Positions 45,756 through 56,585 of a stretch of 64,000 bases of DNA are shown here, piece after piece (within the stretch, counting starts at the first letter, position 1; each line of letters begins with the position of its first letter). The stretch spans positions 62,001 through 126,000 of the forward strand of contig JAIQDT010000675.1 in assembly GCA_021521415.1 (NCBI GenBank). Reading direction: 5' to 3'. A program made the position numbers and the translations under genes. The notes beneath the pieces are model-generated. The model was not told where the DNA came from, did no database searches, and saw only the letters and a program-made list of their open reading frames with translations. Origin of the DNA: Bidens hawaiensis. Its lineage: Eukaryota; Streptophyta; Magnoliopsida; Asterales; Asteraceae.

Positions 45756-47069
45756 GTTTCGAAAAAGATGGATGGAAGCTCTATGGATCAATGAAGATGA
45801 ATGAATATGTAAGAATAAAATTGCTATTCATTCATAATTTTTTTCTTTTATTTATCATATTATATATATATGTATATATTGTTCATTGAATTTTATCACA
45901 TTCATCTTCTACACTCTAAAGTGTATATAAATTGATTTAATAAAAAAACGTAATATCTGATTTCATTAGAGATATAGATATTGCGATTATACTGACATAA
46001 ACGCCGGCATATTTTTAGTATCTATAGTTTAGGTAATTAGTTATTTGATTAAAAAGATGAATTGATATGCTTTGATTACACTGATATAAACATGTTTTCA
46101 TTAAATAAAAATATATGAATAATTTGAGTTGGTAATGTAGGATATGAATGAATCTGTAAGTAACATCTGTCTTAATTTATTTCTTTTATTAGAATATGTA
46201 GATTATACTAACTTTAAATAATATAATAAATAGTTTGTTGAATTTATTAGAAACTTTAATTTTTATAAAAATTATTTAAGTATAGTTGACTATTTAATAT
46301 TTTAAAATGATTTTGGGTTTGAGTTTATGAAGTTTCTAAGTGAGCATCATAAGAAGTTATCTGTTAGCACATTACACATAGGTTTATAGACAAGTACACC
46401 GCAAATTTGAAGGATTTAAATAACGGGCCTCTGATGGACATGAATCCCGGCATAAGAAATAGTTCTATAATCGAATTTAGGACTAAGAATACAAAGACCA
46501 TTGCATTATCATCTTTACAAAATAAACAACATAGCCTAGCTATCTAACCATAAATATAAATAAAACATGTAAACAACTAACTACAAATTAACTCAGATAA
46601 TGAACAAGCACATGTAATCACTTAACACTTTTAACATGATACATACTGCCTAATCACTCATTGTAGTGTCCTTATTAGTTAGGTATAATATTAAATTATT
46701 AATGCTTTTAACATTAATACTAGAAAAACTAATAATGCGGGAAATGGTTGTGTTTAAAGAGAAATGAACTTTCAAAATTAATAAGTTATCATGACTGAAA
46801 TATTGAGGACCATTGGATGAACAAATTATTGAACCTAGAAAAGAATTGATGGCCAAAGATCAAATAACTGATGACACAAACATCATTAAGTTTTGGCAAA
46901 CTACTGTTTCAAACATCTGACCTTATAAATTGCTTATTTGGAAGAACCGAAGACTCAATAACTTATCAACAAACTCTTGAAGATCCAAACAACTGAAGTC
47001 TAAAAAATGATGGAACAAACATTAGTTGTTTTAGCAAAGATTGTTGTCAGATTTAGATAAATTAACAAG
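45756..47069. other. AT-rich stretch, no gene seen
   Basis: No coding sequence could be supported. CTGTTAGCACATTACACATAGG near 46360 and other words may be Copia leader remnants, since a Copia integrase begins at 47471. This is unproven. Confidence 0.4.
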
Positions 47070-47438
47070 TCACATAGGATCAATCACGCGTATAAACTCC
47101 GTCTTTAGACCAGATCCTAACACAATAATAGCCTTTCCAGTTTGGTTATCATAGTACCGCCTGTTGAAAGTCGTGAATAAACTTTTAGGAAACGTATTCA
47201 CCGACACTTTCTTCAGCGTTTTTGGCGGCTTGACCCGCAAAATCATTTTCCTCCATCCGGTGCATGGATTGATCTCATCAATGTATTTGTGAGTTGGCAC
47301 CCAAGGCTTAAAATACTTGAATCCACAACACGCTTCGTGCAACAAATGTTGATAAAACCAATTTTCCCATTGATTGTTACCACGATTAATAAAAGGTCGG
47401 TTAGCCAACGCTCGTAAAGTATCAATGATCATGTACAT
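47070..47438 (-). CDS. Unrecognised ORF, possibly element-derived
   Basis: An ATG-started minus-strand frame of 122 codons with ordinary composition: W-E-N-W-F-Y-Q-H-L-L near the N-terminus, K-M-I-L-R-V-K-P-P-K in the middle, R-R-Y-Y-D-N-Q-T-G-K-A near the end. I do not recognise the family with confidence. It lies opposite in strand to, and just upstream of, a Copia integrase, so it may be an insertion or part of a retroelement's extra ORF. There is no sign of introns. Confidence 0.3.
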   Translation of the reverse strand: MYMIIDTLRALANRPFINRGNNQWENWFYQHLLHEACCGFKYFKPWVPTHKYIDEINPCTGWRKMILRVKPPKTLKKVSVNTFPKSLFTTFNRRYYDNQTGKAIIVLGSGLKTEFIRVIDPM

Positions 47439-47470
47439 CTTGGTTCCTCACTTATTTTAGTCTCTTACAG

Positions 47471-49679
47471 ATGGACCTTTTTGGACCAGTTAGAATACTG
47501 AGTCTTGGAAAGAAAATGTATTATCTTGTGAATGTAGATGATTACTCAAGATTCAATTGGACATTTTTCTTGCATTCAAAGGATGAAACAAATGAAAAGA
47601 TCAAGATCTTCATTATACAAGTGGAGAAGCAATTTCATCTGCCTGTAAAAATCCTAATAAGTGACAATGGAATTGAATTCAAGAATAAAGTGCTAGATAC
47701 TTTTTGTATCTCAAAAGGCATTATAAAAAATTCAGCATTCCAAGGCAACCTCAGTAAAATGGAGTAATAGAAAGGAAGAACAGGACACCATTGAAGCTGC
47801 AAGATCCATGCTTGCTGATTAAGGATTTCCTTTATATTTTTGGGCTGAAGTAGTCAACTCTGTTGGTTATGTTCAGAATAAGATTTTAATAAATCAAAGA
47901 CATGAGAAAACAACCTATGAAATTCTTTACAAGATCAAACTACTAATTTCATTTTTCAAAGCTTTTGGTTGTGCATGCTTTATTTTAAATTTGAAAGATT
48001 CAATTTCAAAATTTACAGCCAAAGGAGATAGTGATTACTTTCTAGGTTATCCCTCCACTTCTAAAGCCTATAGAGTTTTCAACTCTAGAACAAAGGCTAT
48101 AGAAGAAACATTAAATGTTAAATTTAATGAAATCTCTTATTTAGAAATTTAATCTGATCCAGCTGATTTGCTCAATCTTGATATCTTAAAGTATGTGCCT
48201 AAAACCAATGAATCTACTAATGCAGGTATTCAATCTGAAAGGCTATACTTCTTTGAAGACTCAGATATAGACAACAACAACACTTTTATTCAAACTTCTG
48301 ATCATGTGGAATCTACTGATCGAGGAATTCAGGTTGTGTAACTACTGATTCTCAAACAACTGATATCTAAAATGAACTTACTCATCCCACTTTTGAAAGT
48401 TCATCAGTTGTTAACCCCCCAATGCCTCCACCTTTAACAACTGTTTCCTCATCAGTAGTTTCACCAACGACTTCTTCTAACACTATAAGAGCTATTGTTC
48501 CTTATGTGTTGCATCCTGCCCATCCTCAAGAATAGATAATTGGTGACATACAAAATGGTTTTCTCACCAGAAGTCAACAAGCAAAGGCATGCTTCTTTAT
48601 AGGTTTTCTATCTATACTAGAACCAACTAAGTGTCAAATTGCATTAAGAGAAAACGGTTGGGCAGAGGCTATGTAAGAGGAACTCATGTAGTTCACAAAT
48701 ATGCATGTTTGGGAATTATGCCTAAGACCAGAAGGAGTAACACCTATTGGCATAAAATGGGTATTCAGGAACAAGACTGATGGAAGAGGTGCTGTAATAA
48801 AAAAACAAGGCAAGGTTAGAAGTCCAAGGTTACCTACAAGAAGAAGGTATTGAATATAAAGAAACCTTTGCACTTGTTGCAAGACTTGATGCCATCAGGT
48901 TGCTTCTTGCATATGCAACAAGTCACAACATCAAGGTATACCAAATGGATGCCAAAGGAGATTTCCTTTATGGTGACATTCAAGAAGAGGTATATGTTAC
49001 TCAACCACCAGGGTTTGAAGATGCATTCAATCCAGACTATGTCTAGAAGTTGAAGAAAGCACTCTATGGACTCAAACAAGCTCCAAGGGCCTGATATGAT
49101 AGAATTTCCTCATTTTTCGTTTCAAATCACTTTAAAAGAGGAAAGATTGATAAATTTTTTTCTTAAAATGGGGGGGGGGGGGAGACTTACTTCTTGTTCA
49201 GATTTATGTAGATGACATTTATATGGTTCCATAAATCCAAAATTATGTGATGATCTTACAAAACTCGTGAAATCTAAATCTGAAATGAGTAACATGGGTG
49301 AATTATAATATTTTTTGAGCTTGCAAGTTAAACAACTAAAATAGGAATTTTTCTACATCAATAAAAATATGTTAAAAATCTCCTTGAAAAGTTTAAAATA
49401 ACTTATTGCAAAGCAAGTTCCACACCCATAAGTAAAATTGATCCATTATCACCTGATGAAACAGGTGAGTATGCTGATCAAACCTTGTATAGATGCATGA
49501 TTGGATCTTTAATGTATCTAACTGCATCTAGACCTGATATAATGCATGCAACATGTATGCGTGCAAGATATCAAGCTTCACAAAGGGAATATCACTTAAG
49601 TTATGTTAAAAGGATATTTAGATACCTCAAAGGTGCACCTATCTTGGGTATCTGATATCCATCTAGCATAAAGACTCAA
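47471..49679 (+). pseudogene. Ty1/Copia pol remnant (integrase and RT)
   Basis: The integrase segment has M-D-L-F-G-P-V, V-D-D-Y-S-R-F, S-D-N-G-I-E-F and N-G-V-I-E-R-K-N-R. RT segments follow: G-I-K-W-V-F-R-N-K, then F-A-L-V-A-R-L-D-A-I-R, Q-M-D-A-K-G-D-F-L, and V-Y-V-T-Q-P-P-G-F; Y-V-D-D-I-Y is near 49208. An RNase H-side part has P-I-S-K-I-D-P and M-I-G-S-L-M-Y-L-T. Many stops, frameshifts and a 12-nt G-run (49171-49182) show strong decay. An Athila-like LTR begins at 49680, inside the W-Y-P motif region. Confidence 0.88.
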
Positions 49680-50935
49680 TGATATAATGATAAATATATA
49701 TATTTCCCTCATATATTTTGTATAATATTTTATTAGTTTTTGTTTGTTTTTATTTAGAATTTGTATACTACTAACATATTTATGTGATTTTGGTTCCGGG
49801 AGTTGATCGAGGTTGAAAACGATGAAAAACGAGTTAAAATGAGCTAAAACGAAGAACTAAAAGGATCATGAATGAACCATAAAAAAAACAGGAAAGATAG
49901 CTGGTCGAACCGGCCAGTTTCCCCTCCCTAGTGCGCCACACCGCGTGAATAGGGGGCCGGGCCTGGCCGCGCGGCGCAAGGTGAGCTCATTCCAGATTGT
50001 TCCACGAATTTTCCAGTTTTAAGGCCCAAGTACACTATATAAGCATCCTTAACCTTAAACCTGAACATACCTGACGAACCACTGCCGAATTTGGAGTTTC
50101 TTGGAGCTTAGGATTGCAACTTTTGGTGGATTTGAAGCAAGGAATCAGGTGGTGAAGTGTTATTCGATCAAGGACGAAGACTACGGGTTTTATCACCTAT
50201 TATCTTTTGTTTCCATTACTTTTCGCCATGATTTCTTTTATGTTTGCTTTGTTTGATTTTATGATGATAGGCTAAATGTTATAGACTGCCTATGCTTATG
50301 ATGAACCTTCATTAAACGTTTGATTTTGATTGGGATTTATTTTGCTTTATGGTTTTATGAATCGGAAAACGTTTGGTTACATTTAATTGATGCATATGTG
50401 TACTTAGGATTGTTTGATGAGTTTTATTGTTCCACAGTTTCCTTGGTGATTGCTTGCCACATAATAGGTTGCTGTTTGATCATCTACTATGTGTTTTTGA
50501 CTAGTGTATTATTGAATTGCAATAAGATCATAGTTATAATAATAATTAATCAAATAAACCTAAGTGTGCTACTAATCTAAATAGCTGTAAGGTGATAGAT
50601 TATTGATAGGTCTTTGTTGGTTAAGATTGCTAGATTTAATTCTTCATAAGGAGTCCGTCTAGGTTTGATTGGTCAACTTTGCCTTCGAGTCAATTAAATA
50701 TATTAAATTGCCTTTCATTTCCGCGCTGTAAGGTAGGATTCACGTAAAGGTACTCGTTCATAATTAATTAGGTGACCGTAAGGAAGTATAATATTTAAAA
50801 TTGGTGTGCTTTAAAACTTATTAGAAACCCGTAGATGTCTTCTTGAGAAGGGTTAGGCGTCCTGCTCGGATTTTCTATTTAAGCGTCTATTTTACGATCC
50901 CAGTTCCATAACAAATATTTCCTGCTTATCATAAT
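49680..50935 (+). repeat. Athila-like LTR (forward copy) inserted in Copia
   Basis: Starts TGATATAATG and is collinear with the reverse of 19380-20605 through TTTATTAGTTTTTGTTTG, GATTTTGGTTCCGGGAG, AAAACGAGTTAAAATGAGCT, a GCCGCGCGGCGCAAGG segment and AATTAGGTGACCGTAAGGA. The right edge is approximate and a clean 5-bp duplication was not found. Copia-like sequence (50936-51106, with a purine tract GAGAAGAGGGGGAG near 51085-51098) follows, consistent with insertion into the Copia body. Confidence 0.6.
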
Positions 50936-51106
50936 CAGATCAGATGGGCTGATATTAAGGATTATGAATTGGCGATGCAGTTTCAGCATGTGGTTCGTGT
51001 GTGCTATGCATTCAAGATTCATAGCTGCGTTGATTTGAAGACTCGTTGATTCAAGAGGTAGTATTTTTGAAGACACAAAGAACACGAGAAGAGGGGGAGT
51101 CTGTTA

Positions 51107-51394
51107 GTGCATCATAATATCTCATCCGACGTCAATCATCTTAAGTTGTTTCCATTCTCACTTTCTGGTCGTGCTGCTTCATGGTTCGGATCATTGCCAA
51201 ACGTCTCAATCGCCACATGGGCCGACCTTCAATCAAAGTTCCTAATAAAATATTTCCCTCCAACTAAGGCCGGACGTCTCTGCGAGCAAATCCATTCGTT
51301 TCATATGGACCCTGATGAGTCATATTTTTCTGCGTGAGAGCGTTTCCACACTCTTCTAAACCGTTGTCCTCAACATGGCCTATCCGATTGGGCC
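51107..51394 (+). pseudogene. Gypsy gag fragment (Athila-like)
   Basis: L-F-P-F-S-L-S-G-R-A-A-S-W-F, then T-W-A-D-L-Q-S-K-F-L, F-P-P-T-K and Y-F-S-A-x-E-R-F are the conserved positions of the Retrotrans_gag domain, with C-P-Q-H-G-L-S-D-W at the end. A stop replaces the residue before E-R-F. LTR copy C interrupts the fragment at 51395. It is not functional. Confidence 0.85.
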
Positions 51395-52057
51395 TGTCAC
51401 ACCCCGACTAGCAACTACAGAAGCGTAAAATGGGAATGTAACAGATACCTCTGGTATCAAACCACATTGTTTATAAAGAAACATTACAAACTAATTTACA
51501 ATATATTACATTGTTCTATCTTCGAATACAAGTTAGGTGGTACAATTACAACCAGTCTGTATACTATCTATTTCTTACTATTACACTTGGTTCTATTCAC
51601 ACAACATCAACCACAATTTGTACACGTAGCACGTCACCAAGTTATTCTAACTATGGTATACATGAAAAGCAGTTTAGTCAACTACAAGAGTTGGTGAGTT
51701 TCATGAATTTCAAGAAAACAGTTATGTGTAACAACAAGTCATCATTTGTATGTATGTTTATGAGTATGTATGTAAATGATGTAATTATACTAAGCTACAG
51801 TGAAGCATTAACTGTTCGTTCGTGTTGCTTGCTTCCATTTCCCACGCACAATCAACCACTGTGGCCCCCCTTCCGCCCACAACATGCCCCAAGTAACTAT
51901 GTCTAACACTACATAGTGTGCTTGTATAATTATGGTCATGTGCAAACGAGATAAGTCTCAGCAAACCATGTCGGCTCCGTTTGGGTTTGTCAAACCAATA
52001 GTACTATTCACAAGCCACCGGCTCGAAGTTAATAACTGTGTTAGTGGGGACTTTCAT
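51395..52057 (+). mobile_element. Truncated copy C of the 3-kb LTR
   Basis: Starts TGTCACACCCCGACTAGC like copies A and B and follows them to about 52057 (GGGGACTTTCATG), then breaks off. It is inserted in the Gypsy gag fragment. The far end and second duplication are missing. Confidence 0.8.
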
Positions 52058-52369
52058 GCCCAGTGATTCCATTACAGAGGTTGTTGGTTAATATAACAAA
52101 ATAATTATTAAATATGAAGCTATGAAAGTTTAAATTTGGTTTTGTTATCTTAACTCTTATATATATGCGTTTTAAAATTAAAATCTATCTCGACCAGAAC
52201 CTGACATTTTGTTTTTCTTACAATAATAAGCTCAAATAGCAAATTAATTATATTTCATAGAATTTAATATCAATCACATTAGACGAGTACAATAAATTAT
52301 AACCGAAATTAGAATTTAATAATAGTGATATAAGCAAAGATAAATTGATATAAGGTTAGGTTATTCTAT
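52058..52369. other. AT-rich spacer
   Basis: No gene or recognisable element is evident; the sequence is low-complexity AT-rich. Confidence 0.5.
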
Positions 52370-52960
52370 AAAGGGAGACAAAAATAAGAATGATGAGAAC
52401 GATTTGTATAAAAATAAATAAATAAATAAATAAATAAAAACCTTAAAAAAATAATAAAAATCATAACTCAAAATTTAATAAAAAAACAAAAATGTAAAAA
52501 CACAAAAATGTTTCCACCGTCTTCGTCGTTCAAAAAAAAAACTTGTAAAAGACACAATGTTGAGGAAAAAAGATCATTGTGCATTTTTATTTATTATTGT
52601 ATTTTTTATTTATTTTCGTCATTGATGATGTCTTTTTTCCTTGACATTGTGTCTTTTTTCATGATATTGTGTTATATTACTTAACAGTTGTGTTATATTT
52701 TGTTTGTGCTATATTTTGCGACATATTGTGTCTCTTTTATTTATCATTGTGTTGCTTGTTCATTTTCAACATTGTGTCTTTTTTCTCGGCATTGTGTTAT
52801 TTTGGCTTTTTTTTGGGAACAAGATTGTCGGTTGAAACATTTTGGTTTTCTAATTTTTTCTTTTTTTATTTATATTTTGAGTTATGATTTTTTAAATTTT
52901 TTAGGGGTTTTTTGTGTAGTCACAAATCCTTCTCACTCTTCTCATTTTTGTCTCCCTTTA
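52370..52960. mobile_element. Foldback element, CACAATG/CATTGTG family
   Basis: AAAGGGAGACAAAAATAAGAA... at the left is mirrored by ...CTTCTCATTTTTGTCTCCCTTT at the right. The interior carries an (AAAT)n stretch near 52412-52440, then AAAAGACACAATG turning into CATTGTGTCTTTTTT. Homologous to 32647-33078. The core reads as low-complexity open frames, but nothing supports a protein. Confidence 0.7.
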
Positions 52961-54367
52961 CATTTTTTACTTTACCATATAAAATAGCAACCAAGTTTCA
53001 CTTTTGTTTCAATAAATCTTTTTTTTTTCATTATTGTTCTATTATTATTAATTTTCATTATTGTTTATATCACAACGTAATGAAACATTTGTAAAACTTA
53101 GTTATTATTTATTGACTTATTTCACAATTTTACTATACTAATAAAAAAATAATGATTCTTAGTTATCTTAACCACATTCATTCCTAGCATAAAATTCTCT
53201 CATAATCTTTTAATCTCTCTTCTTCTTAGTCCATGATATCCATAGGTCATGGATGAAAATGGTTTGGCCCATGAGTTACAACATTTTCGATATATTTCAA
53301 GATATTATTCACACGTTCATGACCATTTACAACAATTTAACATCTAAAATATAATTAAGCTTAACAAATACCTTCATTTTTATTAAAGAAATCAACATTT
53401 TTAAAAAAATAAGGACTCGTGAATTTAGTTTAAATTATGCAAAGCTATCACTTCATATACATATATAAAGTTTTAATTATGCTATTTAATTTAAATTTTC
53501 AATTAACATGATTATTTAATTTTGAATATTTAATTTAATTTTTTAAACATAATCATTCAAAAAAACTTTTAAACATTAAAATCATGATCAATTATACCTA
53601 AAAAATTAGGAGTCCTACAATTTTTTTTATGAAAACTTATAAATCCGATTTTTTGCTTTTTGAAAACCGTCAATTCCGGTTTTTTGGATTTCATAAACAT
53701 TTTTCATATAATCAATTCCATCAAAAGAAATAGGATCATATAAAAAAATACTTTTTCTCGTAGTATTGAACTCATAGACATGTACTAAATCATTCTACGT
53801 GCTTCTATTTTTTTTATTTATTAGTGATGTAATTCTGTTTGAATATATTTTTACTGCTTTTTCGAACTCATAGCAATATTGAACTCATAGCAATATTTAA
53901 TTTATTTCTAGGTAATATGAATGTAAATTTGAGATTCTAAACTTCTTATTGCTTGTACATATATTTAATATCAATTTTAAATTTAATTTTATATTTTTAA
54001 TTCAAGTAAGGGACTTTATTATTCTTTTTTTATTTGACAAATCTCATGTAACATACGGGCCAAAAAACTAGTTACCTCATATATATTTATATATATATTT
54101 GGAAAAAATATATATAGTTACTAAATATCTCTATTTAAGTCACTAAATTTTAAAATTTAGTATTTATAAATATTTTCAACAGAACTATTTTGAAAGTATA
54201 GTGATTTTAAGATGATAAAGAAATTTAAGAGAATTTAGTGTAACACTAAGCAATTTTTATTATATGTAATATCCATACAAAATACAAAAACAATAAACTT
54301 ATTATATATTATATATTGTTAAGAGAGAACTATTATAGAGTATATTTAAAACAATTAAAAGAAACAA
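52961..54367. other. AT-rich region, possible Helitron end at 54068
   Basis: No gene is seen. A plus-strand CTCATGTAAC...ACGGGCC... followed by CTAG|T at 54068-54071 has the shape of a decayed Helitron 3' end. Its start was not found. Confidence 0.35.
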
Positions 54368-55324
54368 TCTATAATATATATAATTGAAAACCCTAAAATC
54401 TTAAGTGTCGCGATGTGGTTGCTCCCTCCTTTTATGGAAGCCACTGCTTGATTTTTAAATGGAAGCCTCTCAATGATTTAACCCAAATTCATGGGTATTG
54501 GTCTTACCAAAACCTGATAGCTCTTAAAAGGGTGGTTATAACATTTCATTAAATTAAAAATTAATCTTACCAATTATTTGATAGGAAAATCCTATAAAAT
54601 AGGGATATACTAAAATTTAATATCCAATTTAAAAAGAAAAAGATATTATTTATAATTAATAAAACAATTTTATAGTAAAAAACATAAGCGGGTTATGGGT
54701 CACCAAATCCAGATAGCTTTTAAACGGGTTATAACATATCAATTTTTTATGAAAATCTTTTATCATCAAACGCTAAGTATAATATTAACTTTCCTATAAT
54801 AAAGAAAATTAAAATCCAATAAGTAAATATTAAAAAATGAAAAATGTAAAACAACCATTCTCTCAAGCCATCAAATTGCTTTATTTGTAAATGAAGGTTT
54901 CTCACGCATTTGACTCGAATTCACGGGTAAAGGTCTCACCAAACCCATATAGCTCTTAAACGGGTTATAGCATCTCATTATATTAAAAATTAATTTTATC
55001 AAATATTTGATATGAAAATCCTATAAAATAGGAATATACTAAAAATTAATATCCTATTTTATTTAAAAAAAGATATTATTTATAATTAAGAAACAATTTT
55101 ATAATAAAGAAAATAAACGGGTAATGGGTATCACCAAACCCAAATAATTTTTAAACCGGATAATAACATATCATTTATTTGTGAAACCATTTCATCATCA
55201 AATCTCAAGTATATTAATTATTAACTTTCTTACAATAAATAAAATTAAAATCCAAATAGAAATATACAAATATTAAAAACGAATAATGTAAAACAACCCC
55301 CGTAATACTGGGGATAAAATCTAG
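54368..55324 (+). mobile_element. Non-autonomous Helitron H3 (957 bp)
   Basis: Starts TCTATAATATATATAATTG after an A and ends with the hairpin CCCCCGTAATACTGGGG, ATAAAAT and CTAG|T. The dimeric body is similar to H1/H2 and has the same length as H2. No coding capacity. Flanked by AT-rich DNA on the left and the long-TIR element at 55457 on the right. Confidence 0.87.
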
Positions 55325-55456
55325 TATATTAATAAATCACTATATTTGTTGTTGTTTTCGTTAGTGTAATACATGAGCTTCAAGGAAAAGATAAGATATA
55401 TACAATTAAAAGGAAAATGATAAAAAAACAATAGACAATAAATATATCATATATTA

Positions 55457-56374
55457 GAGTTAAGTGTCATATTGGTATTTGTGGTTTGACAAACTATGCA
55501 ACTTTAGTACCTATATTTTATTTTATGCAAATGACTATCCCAGTTTCAAAAAACTTGCATTTTTAGTACTTTTTTAACTCCGTCTATTTTATCTGTTAAG
55601 TTAAGGGTACTTTGGTAATTTTCTTAGTTTTTTCTTTTCGTTTAAATGCCTTCCCCCAACCCCCTTTTAAATGTCGTTGACATTCACCCCCACCGGAAGT
55701 CCACTACCGGGAAACTACTTTAGCTCGTCAGCGAATGCACCAGGTTTGCCAGAAATGTTCGTGAACTTCATCGTCGTCATCACTTCATACTGAACCATCA
55801 TAAGCCTAATCCGTTGCTGCCGTTCTTCTCCACCATTGTCGGATATTGTGGCGGAACCCTCGCCGCTATAGTCATCGCAAGCGTCATCGTTATCGCCACC
55901 AATTGAACCAAATTGTCACCGCTGCTGCTGCTACTACCGGAGATATGGCAGCAGCCATCGGCCTTCCTAACCGCCATCACTGGTGACCTTGGAAGAACGA
56001 GCAGCGACGGATTAGACTTATGATGGTTGAGTACGAAGCGACGACGACGATGGGGTTCACGAATATTTCGGACAAACCTAGTGCGTTCGCTGACGAGCTA
56101 AAGTAGTTTCCAGCAGTGGACTTTCGGTGGGGGTGAATGTCGCCGGCATTTAAAAGGAGGGATTGGGGGAAGGCATTTAAAAGAAAAGAAAAAATTAAGA
56201 AAATTACAAAATTACCAAAGTTCCCTTGACTTAACTGATAAAATAGACGGAGTTAAAAAAAGTACTAAAAATACAAGTTTTTTGAAACTGGGGTAGTCAT
56301 ATGTATAAGATAAAATATAGGTACTAAAGTTGCATAATTGGTCAAACCACATGTACCAAAATGGCTCTTAACTC
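55457..56374. mobile_element. 918-bp long-TIR foldback element with 9-bp duplication
   Basis: The perfect 9-bp repeat CATATATTA (55448-55456 and 56375-56383) flanks an element whose arms of about 350-400 bp are inverted copies (GAGTTAAG..., then GGTTTGAC, GCAACTTTAGTACCTATATTTTA, AACTCCGTCTATTTTATC, CATTCACCCCCACCG, TTTAGCTCGTCAGCGAA). A 9-bp duplication and long TIRs indicate the Mutator superfamily. The centre (about 55800-56000) is GC-richer with CCGTTGCTGCCGTTC and CTGCTGCTGCTGC stretches and no recognisable gene. It is a non-autonomous foldback MULE. Confidence 0.88.
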
Positions 56375-56585
56375 CATATATTATTAATAAGTGGTACAAT
56401 CAGAATTGCTTGGTAAAAATTTCTTTTTACATAACATTTGTTCTTGTATTTGTTAGTTATCTTTTTTGTTATAAACCCAAAATATTAGGATTTGAAAATC
56501 AAATAGTCGTGATATTGATTGATACATCTTTTAGAAAATTTTATCAAACATAAGTTTTATATATTTAAGTTTTCCTCAAAAATAG

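Noticed and set aside
52669..53094. Phe/Leu/Cys-rich open frames
   Set aside because: They derive from the T-rich core of a foldback element; the hydrophobic composition is a product of base content.
56338..56553. 71-codon hydrophobic plus-strand frame
   Set aside because: Starts inside the MULE-like TIR and continues into AT-rich flank; no domain and no context.
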